Program-made: the position numbers and the translations under genes
Assembly (NCBI GenBank): GCA_949358305.1
Contig: OX442317.1
Location: 15,690,491-15,754,490 of the forward strand
Reading direction: 5' to 3'
DNA length: 64,000 bases
Source: Strigamia acuminata
Taxonomy: Eukaryota; Arthropoda; Chilopoda; Geophilomorpha; Linotaeniidae
Notes under the pieces: generated by a model
Database searches by the model: none
Told to the model about the DNA's origin: nothing
The model's input: only the letters and a program-made list of their open reading frames with translations
In this document: positions 11,338 through 21,840 of the stretch, in pieces
How the letters are laid out: every line of letters begins with the position of its first letter
Position numbering within the stretch: the first letter of the stretch is position 1

Positions 11338-13261
11338 GTTTACACGTCCTCGAGATGACTCGCAGGAATCCGAACACGGCTCCATTTTTGAAGACGATCT
11401 TCTCGACGACGCTGCCGCCTTGCAGGCGCGTTCTCCTAATTTAGCGCCCTTACGTGCTCTTCATTGCCCTTGGAGTTTCGTTGGAGGGGATTCGATCTTC
11501 AGCGGATGGAGGAGAGAAGAGCATCTCCGGAAAGATCAAGTGCCGGGAAAAATCAAAGTTGATGTTTATTATTATCCGGAGCACGGTGTCCGCCTGCAAT
11601 CGAAAAACGACGTGGCCGCCTATTGTTTCGCACACCGGCTACCGTATGACGAATCCATTTTCTATTTCGGTAATTTGGAACATCTGTTGCCATACGTTCC
11701 TCCGACTCCTCCCCGTATCCACATGTGTTTCCGGGAACCGGCCACATACGCCGAAGCTGTTAAATTGCCCGAAGCACCGAAATGGACGGAAGCGATCAAC
11801 GAGGAATTGTCGACTTTTAAGCAACGCGACGTTTATAGGGAGGTTCCGAGACCCCCTGACAAGACTGTGCTCGGTTGCAAATGGATTTTTAAGTTTAAAA
11901 GCGACGTTACCGGAAAAATTACTCGATATCGTGCTCGATTGGTCGCCCAAGGATTTCGGCAGACAATGGGCGTTGACTACGATGAAGTTTTTAGTCCCGT
12001 AGTCAATTTTGTCCTTATTCGTTTCTTCTTTTGTCTGCTGGTTATTCTTCTTGGATGGAGGGACACGCACCTCGACGTGAAATGTGCCTACCTCTACGGC
12101 GACCTCGACCACGAGATCTATATGCGGATTCCCGCTGGTGCCACATGTTCCTCGCCCGACAATGTATGGTTGCTCACCAAATCGCTTTACGGTCTGCACC
12201 AGTCCGGGCACATGTGGTACCAGAAACTTAACGAGACATTGACCGAACTCGGATTTCAAAAATTTCCAGCGTGTAATTGTGTGTACGCCTTCGGACATTC
12301 AGCTATAATGCTTGTGTACGTCGATGATATTGTTTTGTTCTATGCTTCGGAAAGCATCAAGGTTCGAATACTCAAATTGATCACGAGTAAATTCAACATC
12401 GTCGACCTGGGTCCGATCACCAAGCTGCTGGGAGTCGAGTTTGAGCGTCGTGACGGGAAAGTCTTTATGACTCAACGGAATTACATCGAGAAACTCCTTA
12501 AAAAGTTTAACGTTTCATCCGACGGGCTTATCAAAGTCCCAGTGACACCGGGAACCACGTTAGTCAAAGGATCGCTCACCGACCTTCCGGATTTTCCGTA
12601 TCGATCACTAGTCGGATCTTTGTTATTCCTCGCTTCTCGTACTCGTCCCGACATTTTATTTTCGGTCATCTCACTTTCGCAGTACAACAACTGCTACGAC
12701 GCAAGCGACATCAAGTGTTTAATTCAAGTTCTTCGATATGTGGCCAACACAAGTGATTATTCCATCGAACTTTCGAAATGCGATGTGAGTCAGCTGTGGG
12801 GTTGCACAGACGCCTCTTGGGCCTCCGACATCGCGACATCGAGAAGTTTCGGAGGATACATCGTTTACATCGGTAGTGTGCCCATCGGCTGGAGCTGCAA
12901 GAAGCAGACCAGCGTCGCGTGCTCAACAATGGAGGCCTAATTCGTAGCTCTTGTTGAGATCGTCAAGGAGCTGTACTGGTTAGACAGCATTTATCAAGTT
13001 TTTCCGCCCTTGAAACGATTATCGCGACCGATTATTTTCTCCGATGCCCTCGCCTCGATCCAATTCACGAATAACGACATCGAGAACTCGAAGACGAAAC
13101 ATATTCGAGTAAAGTTTCACTGGCTTCGAGAATGGCACATTGCTGGTCACTTTGAACTCCGTAAAATTCCGGGTGAAATTAATGTATCGGATATTTTCAC
13201 AAAATGGCTCAGTTCAGAGCGCCTCCGACATCTATTATCTCGCATTTTCATCTCGGAGTAA
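11338..13261 (+). pseudogene. Copia-IV reverse transcriptase-RNase H fragment
   Basis: Plus-strand Ty1/copia pol cut at its left by the Copia-II LTR; the frame is open from 11338 through an acidic linker. RT signatures: LGCKWIFKFK, YRARLVAQGF, LDVKCAYLYG, LVYVDDIVLFY; RNase H: TDASWASD, STMEA then FSDALASIQF, and the usual C-terminus SDIFTKWLSSERL. A single in-frame TAA at 12938-12940 falls in the RNase H STMEAEF motif, exactly at the second Glu; the same frame continues to 13261. Protein-level similarity to Copia-A and Copia-III is high, but it is a separate family. Gag, protease and integrase would lie beyond Copia-II, left of the window. Confidence 0.9.
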
Positions 13262-13309
13262 CTTTTTCGACTACTTAACATCACGTCATTATGCATCGAT
13301 GGAGGGAAT
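13262..13309 (+). other. Copia-IV 3' end with polypurine tract
   Basis: Short 3' untranslated stretch ending GATGGAGGGAAT just before the LTR. This is the expected plus-strand primer and matches the position of GAAGAGGGGATT in Copia-A. Confidence 0.65.
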
Positions 13310-13805
13310 TGTTGAGATTTGGAACCGTATCGGACTTTAATTCATCGTGTTTCGATGCGTAATGACGACTTTAGAACAGTTTTGTTATTTATCGGGTTTA
13401 ATTTCCATTTCGGGGTGATTTAGTGTTGTTTCCCATGTTATTCCATACTTTTGTTTGTAAAGAGAATGCATGATGCCTTTTTAGATGTGTTTTATCCATC
13501 TGGCATCATGCATCCTCTATTCTGAGTGTATCTTTTGTTTATTGTTTCCAATTTCGGCCGCCAGATGTCTCTGGTGCATTACAAATGGCCGCGCACATGG
13601 AAAATGTGCTTGCTGTATTTCTTCCTTGTAAAAGGACACATTTTCCTGTCTGGACGTAGTTATAAGTGCAGACAACCAGTGTTTGGGGTCCAAACACTTC
13701 CATTTTGGCCTACACGTCTGTACGCATATGCGCGCACGAGAATCAACGTGCGCCGCTCATTTTCAACGCTTCTACGCACCGTTTCAGGTGTTATTTTGCG
13801 CTACA
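13310..13805 (+). repeat. 3' LTR of Copia-IV
   Basis: 496 bp from TGTTGAGATT to GCGCTACA. It contains AAATGGCCGCGC (about 13583-13594) followed by a hairpin with arms GCACAT/ATGTGC (13593-13598, 13604-13609), then TATAAG and a second hairpin AGTGTTTG/CAAACACT. The right flank (13806, GACCT) is Gypsy-1 reverse transcriptase sequence, so Copia-IV is inserted in Gypsy-1. Confidence 0.8.
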
Positions 13806-15126
13806 GACCTTAGGCAAGCGTATTTGCAAATTCCGCTGTCCGAGAGGTCGGCCATTATAGCGGCCGTCAACACGCCAAAGGGCCTGATGGCCGTTACGAG
13901 GCTCCCGTTCGGGACCATGCCTTCTGCAGGCATATTTCAGCGCATTATCATCTCGGTCTTGGACGGGGTGCCTCGTATTTTTGTGTACTTGGACGACATT
14001 CTTGTGGCGACGTGGGGCTTGCCGGAGCATTTGTGGGTTTTAGAGCAAATTTTTGTTAGGTTGTCTGACAGGGGGCTACATTTGGCCCGGGAGAAGTGTT
14101 TATTTTGTGAGAGTGGCCTAAATTTTTTAGGGTTTTCAATTAGTGAGAAGGGGGTGAAACCCATCTCATCAAAAGTGGAGGCAGTGTTGGCAATTCCACC
14201 TCCGGTGGATGTAAAGAGCCTCAGAACCTTTTTGGGAATGGTGGCCTTTTATGCCGTGTTCATTGAGCACTTGGCCGACAAGGCGACACCGCTGTATGAA
14301 CTTCTGTGCGCTGACGCAAATTGGGTTTGGAACCAGCGTAGACAACAGGCGTTTGATGGGATTAAGCGGGCTTTAACGTCCGCTCCCATTTTGACATACT
14401 ACGACCTTCACCGTCTGTTGGTGGTGGCGTCAGATGCGTCCCCGTACGGTGTTGGGGCGGTCCTTGCGCACGTAGATGAGCGAGAGAGAGAATACCCGGT
14501 CGCTTTTGCATCTAGATCCCTCAGCCGCGCCGAGAGCAATTACGCCCAGATAGATAAGGAGGCGCTCTCGGTTGTATTCGCTGTAAAAAAGTTCCATATT
14601 TACCTCATGGGCAGGGAATTCATCATATACACCGACCACAAGCCCTTGCTGGGCATTTTGGGGTCTGACCGGCCAATCCCGTTGGTGGTCAGCCCCAGAA
14701 TGCTCCGCTGGGCTCTGCTCTTGTCGGCATACTCATATGTGTTGAGACATCGCAGGGGGACGGACAATTCGAATGCAGATGTCCTGAGCAGGTTTCCTTG
14801 CGACCCGGCGCCGGCTGAGGTTGATGACCGACCCGTGTTTTTGGTGGAAATGGAGGGAGAGAATTTGTTAACAGCGGCAGAAGTCGCGAAGGCGACGTTG
14901 GTAGACGGGGGGCTGAAGGTGGTGGTTGCCGCGGTTCGGTTGGGAAGCCCTGCCTCTCTCATGGGGCACCCTGAGTTGGCTGTGTTTGTGAGTCGTTTTG
15001 AGGAGCTATCTTTGATGGCAGGAGTCCTCTTGTGGGGGGCGCGAGTAGTTATACCAGGTGTGTTGCAGACTAGGATGCTGCGGCTGCTTCATGAAGGCCA
15101 TCCTGGCATCGTGGCCATGAAAAAGA
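13806..15126 (+). pseudogene. Gypsy-1 reverse transcriptase-RNase H fragment
   Basis: Ty3/gypsy pol starting abruptly at DLRQAYLQIPL of RT (the gag, protease and RT start lie beyond Copia-IV). It has the catalytic FVYLDDILVAT, the RNase H (ASDASPYGVGAVLAH, FASRSLSRAESNY, IYTDHKPL, NSNADVLSRF) and the beginning of the integrase zinc-binding HHCC domain (LHEGHPGIVAMKK), where Copia-A is inserted. The intact Gypsy-2 protein at 37181-41424 aligns along its length. Confidence 0.9.
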
Positions 15127-15606
15127 TGTTGGTCTAAAGACCATGTTTTTGTCGATGTATTTATTTATATACTTTTGATTTCGATATTATTGTTAGTTTA
15201 GCGATGTCTCGTATGTAATTCCATACTCTTGTCTTGTTTTGGTATGATTTGTTCTTCAATCCAATGATTTATCATTTTTTAATGCTAATTTCCGGCACCA
15301 GAGTGCCACCTTCACTGTTATCCTAATCCAAGATGGCGCAGCACACGGCTGTGTGCTGCTTGATTGTTTTTCACACCATTTATGTAATGTATTCTTATTT
15401 TAGTAAAGTGTTTTATATTTTGTTATCATTGCCTTTGCTTTAAAGCACATTGTGTGCTAGTTTAGTGCGCTATAAGTGGCCATAAGCCACGCGCCGTCTC
15501 GCTTACGATACGCGTCGTATCGCCTACGTCCGTGCGCGCAGCACGGCCCCATTTTCCACGCTTCCCGGTGATAATTCACCGATATTCTGCGCCCTACTCT
15601 GCTACA
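15127..15606 (+). repeat. 5' LTR of Copia-A
   Basis: 480 bp, TGTTGGTC to GCTACA. Candidate regulatory parts: YY1-like CCAAGATGGCGCAGC (15328-15342); a hairpin with 9-bp arms GCAGCACAC/GTGTGCTGC and a 4-nt loop (15338-15359); TATAAG (15471-15476); and a hairpin GTGGC/GCCAC (15476-15490) directly behind it, probably at the start of the RNA. Confidence 0.95.
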
Positions 15607-15607
15607 T

Positions 15608-15623
15608 TGGTAGCAGAGGGTGG
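15608..15623 (+). promoter_or_regulatory. Copia-A primer binding site, tRNA-iMet
   Basis: TGGTAGCAGAGGGTGG, 1 nt behind the LTR. It is complementary to the CCA end of initiator tRNA-Met apart from one G-for-A difference relative to the Copia-III site. Confidence 0.9.
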
Positions 15624-16617
15624 TTGTTTGCTGAATTCATTCGCTTTTTGTGTAATTTTTGACGGAAAATTCGCGAAAATCGCGATTTTTCGCCAAAAAC
15701 ATTTATTTTCAGTGCCCAACGATCTTCGAGTGGATTTTCGTTCGCCATACGTTTCGTCATACGCCCGGGACGTATTACCGACGTTTTCCACGAGTCACGA
15801 CGTTGATTTCACCATTTTGTGTTTAAATTTGCCTGGAATTGTGCGGGATTCGCAAATTTCACGGCAAAAATTGTTATTTCCAGGTTTTTTCGACGTTCCC
15901 AACGTTTTACAACAGCCAGGGCTGTTTTCCGAGCGATTCTGCATTTAATGTCGTCCAAAATTACGCGGGATTCGCGAATTTTGAGACGATTTTTGTTTAT
16001 TTTCAGATTTTTCGCCGATTTCACCGTACGACACTGTTTAGCTTCGGCGACAGTTCCAACGAGAATCCAATACTCGAATATTGGCGGCTTAGTTCCCCGG
16101 TGAACGGTCGTAATCTTCGATCTATTCAAGAGGAAGAAGAGCCTCGAATTTTCGAGAAGAATTCGGACATTAACGTCCGAATTGCGATTTTTCCGGTTTT
16201 TCGAGAAAACCGCGCCGTGCCTTCATTTGCACGAGGACTGCAACCGCAGTTGATTCATCTTTTCCTCCTTTGTGTCGAAATTACCTTTGTTAATTTTAAG
16301 TGGGATTTTGGTGGGTCAATTAGAATCCTTGGTGCCCTCCGTTCGATTCCGAACACCGCACCATTGTATTCTGTGGCAAGGCTGAGCCCTGCGCCACCCG
16401 ACATTCCCGTGACCCCAGGTGGTCGTAAAGGACGTCGGGGGGACACTTGCCACAGGTTGTCAGGCAATTTTAGCATTGCCTCCCAATTTTGGTCTTCCGC
16501 TTTGAACAACGGGGGATCAGTGAAGTGCAGTGCTCCGAATAGTGAATTGTGCTCCGATTTTGTGCCACTCTCTGAGCCTTTGTGTTCTCCGCGTCGTGTC
16601 TCGTCCAGCGATTCAAA
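15624..16617 (+). other. Copia-A leader
   Basis: About 1 kb of untranslated leader between the primer site and the gag ATG. An open frame of 269 codons runs through it (15839-16648), but the translation has no recognisable domain and is not shared with the other copia families here. I take the stretch as non-coding leader with packaging signals. Confidence 0.6.
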
Positions 16618-19600
16618 ATGCACAAATCAGGGAATCCAAACAATTTAATTACGGTTCTTGGGGTGGACAATTACGAACAATGGCGATTGTCGATGCAGTT
16701 TCTCCTGAAATCTGAAGGACTTTGGCGCCACATAACGGAGGACAAGGAGACAGAACACATTGCTACCCTGACGGCTAAAGAACTTGATCGCTTCAACATA
16801 AAGAGGGACAAGGCGCTAGGCCTCATATACCTCCATGTGAGCCCCGCCAAGCGTACTGTTTTGGAAACCTGTACCACGCCAAAGGAGGCGTGGGACAAGT
16901 TGGCAAAAACCTACGCGCCCAGCTCTAGAGCCCGTCAAGCAGCAATGCGCTGGGAGTTCCTCAGCCTCCAACTCCAACCTGGCGAAGATATGCCGGACTT
17001 CATTGCCCGCGTCGACAATTACGTGCGGCAACTAAGCGATGTCAACGAGATTATTAGCCCGGTTCACCACGCATACCAGTATTTAAAGTGTCTGCCGCCC
17101 GAATATGCTCAGGCAACATTCGCCATATACCACTGGCCGGATCCTCAATTCACGCCGAAGGATGTCGCCGAGCAGCTAATTTCCGAACACATGAGACTCA
17201 AGTCAATTGGGTTACTCGGAACTTCTAACTCATCGGCCCATGCTTCGAAGGGACAACCTCGTCAGCGTAATAAATCCGGGCCTCGTGATATCTCGACAGT
17301 GAAGTGTTTTAATTGTGACCAGCTCGGACATTACGCGAACCGATGTCCACGTCCGCCCCGTCAACAACAGGGCCAACCTACGGTTTCACTCCAGCGTAAT
17401 TCTCGGAGCAAGAGTCGCCGGCGCAACAAGAACGCTGCCGCGAAGGTCAACAACGCGCGTCCCCGAGAAAGCTCGCATCCACACCGAGAGGGGACATATT
17501 TTGTCAATGCGCCGCACGTTATCCAACGTCCAGTCGCTCATTTTATGCAATCCAATGAGTGGATTCTGGATTGCGGCGCTACAGATCACGTATCTCACGT
17601 GCGTGCAGGTTTCACCGAGTTCACCGATGTCATTCCATTCGACATCGAGTTGGGACAGGGAAAGTCCCAAGTCACGAGCAAAGGGACGGTTCGTTTGTTA
17701 ATGGCCATCGACAAGACCCGCTGCACCGTGAATTTGACCAATGTTCTTTACGCGCCGAATTTCGAGGCAAACTTGATTTCGGTTTCGAAGATAGACAAGG
17801 CGCGACATCACATCCACATTTTCAATAGTGAGATACATGTTTACGAATCGGACATTCGCAGCCCTCTTATCCGTGCAAAGGAGAGAGGAGGTCTTTATTA
17901 TGTGGACGGTTTGTGTACGAATCCGACATTTGCGACAACGGTTTCTCCCACTGTACAACCGACTCCAACGTTACCGCCGCAAATGTACGTGACAACAGAA
18001 GAGGATTTTATTAAAATTCCCAAACCGAAAAGGGGAAAAGGACAGCAAAGAGAAATTACGGATTTTCGGATTGAAATGCCGCTAGTTGAACCCGTGAAGC
18101 AAATTCCCGTCCAACAAGCTCCCATTCCTACCAATCCGATTCCTCCTCCTATCCCTACTCAAATCCACAACGATTTGACCACCCCTCCTTCCTATGCGAG
18201 TGCCCTACAGTCAATCCCGACGGCAATTCCTCCTACGATTCACAACGCAAATTCCTTTCCACCCCTCGGCAATCCGTCTCAACCGAAAAAGAAGGTCATC
18301 GCCAACCCAGCCTTCGTCAAGGACGCCACCGGCTTATGGCATAGCCGTCTTGGCCACCTTCATACGAATGGAATGAAGCTATTGGCCGCAAACGACCAAG
18401 TTTACGGAATGTCACCAGGGGAAGTGAGCAGGGAATTGGCCTGCAACGACTGCAGAATAGCCAAATCGACAAAAGCTTCTCATAAGCCTGATCCGAATCC
18501 CTCGACTACGAAGCCTTTGGACCTTCTCCACATGGATATTTGGGGGCCCGCCCCTGTGCCATCGTTTGGAGGAGCGCGTTTCGTCCTTACCGTCATCGAC
18601 GACGCGACACGCTATTGCTGGATTATACCACTAGCCCAGAAATCGCAGGTTTTCGCAACCTTTAAGGACTTCGTCGCTCGAGTTGAGAGAATCCAGGACA
18701 CCCAAATAAAAGCAATTCGGACTGATCGAGGCGGAGAGTTTATGTCAAACGAGTTTCTCCGATATCTACAAGACAAGGGCATCCAGGGTCAGCGAACGAA
18801 TCCGTCATCGCCACAGATGAACGGCACGGCCGAGCGCATAAACCGGACAATGGCCGACAACTTTTGTGCAGTCTTATCTGAAACCAAGTTGCCAGAAGCG
18901 CTCTGGGCCAAACTCGCCGTCACGTTTAGTTACATTAAAAATAGATGCCCTCATTCTCGACTTAATAATCAGGTCCCATACATCCTTTGGCGACAGAGAG
19001 CCCTTTCGTTACGACATCTACGAAAAGTCGGTTCTAAGTGCTGGGTGCACTACACCGCGCCAGGCCGCAAGAAACTGGATCCGCGGGCCTGGGAGGGGTA
19101 TTTAGTCGGCTATGCTTCTGGGACCCGTGGATACAGGATTTGGAATCCGACGGACAATAAGGTCTACGAATCTATTCACGTCAAGATCGATGAGCGGCAG
19201 TCGTATCGGAAATCCATAAAAATTTCGACGCAGCAGCCGCAACAATCGTTTACTGGTCCCGGACAACAAACAGTTACATTCGATGATAACCTCCATTATC
19301 AACAGTGGCCGAAGGGATCCGACTCTGAGGCGTCCGAACATTCCGCGAATGATACCGACAATGGCAATAGTCAACACGTGTCAACGGCATCCGCTTCGAT
19401 GCACACGCCTCCCGCATATCCGCACATCCACATTCCGCCACCGACAACTCCGGAAAGGGAATTGCTGGATTTGTGCGTGACGTTGCCTCCAGGTTCTGCG
19501 TCCATTCGACAATCTCATCACCTTTCGTATGAAGAGGAACATGATACGGACCATGATATCCGAGAGATGGACGAATTGTCGATTTATCCAGAAACATCCG

Positions 19601-21633
19601 AACGCGTTGACGCATCAGCGGAACAATCGGCTCGACAATCGCCTCCAACAACTCCTCGTACATCCGCTCCGCCATCACCTCAGCGCTCGCCAACACGTCC
19701 ACTTCCTCGCGAAACACCGGTGCCGACGCCAAGGTTCATTACAACCCGTCGTCAACAACGCGTCGACGATCATGCTACGCAAGGGTTGCAAATCTTCGAC
19801 CCCGATCCCAGTTCACCAGCGACTGCGCGCCACACCACTCATAAGTGGCGATTCGTCGGTGGAGATAGCGAGTGCCGTGAATGGGTACGCGAGGAACATC
19901 TGAGAAAGGATCAAAAACCCGGAAAAATCTTAATCGATGTTTATTATTTTCCAACTCCGAAGATCCGTCTAAGATCTTATCACGACATCGAGGAATATTG
20001 CATGTTGAACAACATCGATTACGACCCCGGACTATTTTTCTTCGGTAATCTCGAGCACAAGTTACCAGTTCTTCCGGGCGTTCGTCATGCGGCTCATTTA
20101 TGCCGAACCGAACCGGCTTCGTTCGCCGAAATTCCGAAATTCAACGACGCTCCGAAGTGGCGGGAAGCCATCCAAGAGGAACTGGACACTTTCAAAGAGC
20201 GGGAGATTTACACCGAAGTTCCCCGACCACCGGACACGACAATACTCGGCTGCAAGTGGATTTTTAAGCTAAAGACCGATGCAACCGGAACTGTCACTCG
20301 ATACCGAGCACGCTTAGTAGCGCAAGGTTTTTACCAAACCCTCGGTGTAGATTTCGATGAAGTATTTAGCCCGGTCGTGAACTTCGTGTTAATTCGTCTA
20401 TTTTTCTGCCTTCTCGTCGTACTCCGCGGTTGGAAGGACGCCCATCTCGATGTGAAATGTGCGTACCTGTATGGGGAGCTCAAGCATAAAGTCTACATGC
20501 GAATCCCCGCAGGTGCCACATGCTCCGACCCGAACAACGTGTGGCTTCTCCTCAAGTCGCTATATGGGATCCACCAATCCGGCAGGCAATGGTTCGAAAA
20601 ACTCGACGAAACTCTTCGGGCCCTCGGATTTCGAAAGATGCCGGCATGCAATTGTGTCTACGTACTCGGCAACACCGCTGTCATGCTGGTTTACGTGGAT
20701 GACATCGTTGTATTCTATGCATCCGACAGTGTTTTCACACAGCTGATTCGACTCATCAGTTCGAAATTCGATATCGTAAATCTCGGCCCGATCACGAAGC
20801 TCCTAGGCGTCGAGTTCATCCGCGACGCCGGACGCACGTTTATTACACAACGTGCTTACATCGCTAAAATTGTAAAGAAGTTCGGGACATCAACTAACAA
20901 CCGAGTTAAGGTGCCAGTGACCCCGGGAACAACACTCGTTCGTGGGTCAACAGAGAAATTAGAAGATTTTCCCTATCGATCGGTAATCGGCTCTCTATTG
21001 TTTTTGGCATCGAGGACTCGCCCCGACATCTTGTACTCCGTCATCGCTCTAGCACAGTATAACACGTGCTACAACCGAACCCACATCCGCGCTCTTCTCC
21101 AGGTTCTGCAGTACGTGTTAAATACTGCAGACCTTTGCATCGAGTTATCTGGCTGCACATCGAGTCAGTTATCGGCTTTCACCGACGCATCGTGGGCGAG
21201 CGACCCGGAAACCTCCTTGAGTTTCGGAGGACACATCGTGTATATCGGCAACGTCCCTATCGGCTGGTCCTGTCGAAAACAGTCGACCGTTGCATGCTCT
21301 ACTATGGAAGCGGAGTTTATCGCCCTAGTAGAGTGTGTAAAGGAGCTTTTCTGGTTGGACTCCGTATACACCGATTTCCCGATTCTCAATCGATTAGCTC
21401 GACCTGTTGTTTACTCCGATGCCCTGGCCGCTATCCAATTCAAGTCTAACGACATTGAGAACGCGAAAACTCGACACATTCGCGTGAAATATCATTGGCT
21501 CAGGGAGTGGTATACGACAGGAGTCTTCGATCTTCGAAAAGTTGCATCCGAAGTGAATATCGCAGACATTTTTACGAAATGGCTCTCATCCGAACGTTTG
21601 CGGTCACTCATTTCGAAGATCTTCCGAGCATAA
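16618..21633 (+). CDS. Copia-A gag-pol polyprotein
   Basis: 1671-aa Ty1/copia polyprotein in one uninterrupted frame; start chosen at ATG 16618 (MHKSGNP), since the 12 codons upstream contain no ATG. Domains by approximate residue: gag 1-220; zinc knuckle CFNCDQLGHYANRC about 230-243; protease WILDCGATDHVSH about 315, with DCG instead of D(S/T)G; GAG-pre-integrase WHSRLGHLH with HHCC about 575-625; integrase core with Asp about 638 (HMDIWGP), Asp about 701 (RTDRGGEF) and Glu about 738 (GTAERINRT); long Pro/Ser/acidic linker about 870-1070; RT about 1190-1440 with LVYVDDIVVFY at about 1358; RNase H about 1520-1671 (TDASWASD, STMEAEF, YSDALAAIQF, DIFTKWLSSERL). Gag and pol in one frame is common in this clade. 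Product assembles a cytoplasmic particle that copies the RNA into DNA and integrates it. Two changes against the other copies here: Cys for Arg in NFCAVL and Lys for Glu in LWAKL, both near the integrase end. Confidence 0.95.
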   Translation: MHKSGNPNNLITVLGVDNYEQWRLSMQFLLKSEGLWRHITEDKETEHIATLTAKELDRFNIKRDKALGLIYLHVSPAKRTVLETCTTPKEAWDKLAKTYAPSSRARQAAMRWEFLSLQLQPGEDMPDFIARVDNYVRQLSDVNEIISPVHHAYQYLKCLPPEYAQATFAIYHWPDPQFTPKDVAEQLISEHMRLKSIGLLGTSNSSAHASKGQPRQRNKSGPRDISTVKCFNCDQLGHYANRCPRPPRQQQGQPTVSLQRNSRSKSRRRNKNAAAKVNNARPRESSHPHREGTYFVNAPHVIQRPVAHFMQSNEWILDCGATDHVSHVRAGFTEFTDVIPFDIELGQGKSQVTSKGTVRLLMAIDKTRCTVNLTNVLYAPNFEANLISVSKIDKARHHIHIFNSEIHVYESDIRSPLIRAKERGGLYYVDGLCTNPTFATTVSPTVQPTPTLPPQMYVTTEEDFIKIPKPKRGKGQQREITDFRIEMPLVEPVKQIPVQQAPIPTNPIPPPIPTQIHNDLTTPPSYASALQSIPTAIPPTIHNANSFPPLGNPSQPKKKVIANPAFVKDATGLWHSRLGHLHTNGMKLLAANDQVYGMSPGEVSRELACNDCRIAKSTKASHKPDPNPSTTKPLDLLHMDIWGPAPVPSFGGARFVLTVIDDATRYCWIIPLAQKSQVFATFKDFVARVERIQDTQIKAIRTDRGGEFMSNEFLRYLQDKGIQGQRTNPSSPQMNGTAERINRTMADNFCAVLSETKLPEALWAKLAVTFSYIKNRCPHSRLNNQVPYILWRQRALSLRHLRKVGSKCWVHYTAPGRKKLDPRAWEGYLVGYASGTRGYRIWNPTDNKVYESIHVKIDERQSYRKSIKISTQQPQQSFTGPGQQTVTFDDNLHYQQWPKGSDSEASEHSANDTDNGNSQHVSTASASMHTPPAYPHIHIPPPTTPERELLDLCVTLPPGSASIRQSHHLSYEEEHDTDHDIREMDELSIYPETSERVDASAEQSARQSPPTTPRTSAPPSPQRSPTRPLPRETPVPTPRFITTRRQQRVDDHATQGLQIFDPDPSSPATARHTTHKWRFVGGDSECREWVREEHLRKDQKPGKILIDVYYFPTPKIRLRSYHDIEEYCMLNNIDYDPGLFFFGNLEHKLPVLPGVRHAAHLCRTEPASFAEIPKFNDAPKWREAIQEELDTFKEREIYTEVPRPPDTTILGCKWIFKLKTDATGTVTRYRARLVAQGFYQTLGVDFDEVFSPVVNFVLIRLFFCLLVVLRGWKDAHLDVKCAYLYGELKHKVYMRIPAGATCSDPNNVWLLLKSLYGIHQSGRQWFEKLDETLRALGFRKMPACNCVYVLGNTAVMLVYVDDIVVFYASDSVFTQLIRLISSKFDIVNLGPITKLLGVEFIRDAGRTFITQRAYIAKIVKKFGTSTNNRVKVPVTPGTTLVRGSTEKLEDFPYRSVIGSLLFLASRTRPDILYSVIALAQYNTCYNRTHIRALLQVLQYVLNTADLCIELSGCTSSQLSAFTDASWASDPETSLSFGGHIVYIGNVPIGWSCRKQSTVACSTMEAEFIALVECVKELFWLDSVYTDFPILNRLARPVVYSDALAAIQFKSNDIENAKTRHIRVKYHWLREWYTTGVFDLRKVASEVNIADIFTKWLSSERLRSLISKIFRA

Positions 21634-21840
21634 CTTTATCGTGACATTCCTGATTTAGTTTCACCCGATTTCGAGGATCATCGAGTTTCTGTGGGAATTC
21701 CGAGCTTAGTTAAGTGATAACCACGACAGTACCCGGCTCGATGATTCGACTTTATCATTTATTTCTCGACGATTATCAACTGTAATTCCAGTTTACGTTC
21801 ATCTTGTCCCCTGATAAATATTTCCATCGAAGAGGGGATT
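21634..21840 (+). other. Copia-A 3' untranslated region and polypurine tract
   Basis: 207 bp; ends GAAGAGGGGATT immediately before the LTR, the plus-strand primer. Repeated unchanged upstream of each later Copia-A LTR. Confidence 0.8.

Noticed and set aside
15608-15623. Part of a tRNA gene
   Set aside because: Only the 16-nt complement of the tRNA end is present, right behind an LTR: a primer site, no tRNA fold.
15839-16648. 269-codon frame in the Copia-A leader
   Set aside because: Low-complexity Phe/Arg-rich translation of leader DNA, overlaps the gag start in another frame, no homologue in the other elements here.
17386-19732. Antisense frames of 90-150 codons inside Copia-A gag-pol, repeated in its copies
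   Set aside because: Shadows of the sense frame; repeated only because the sense DNA is duplicated.
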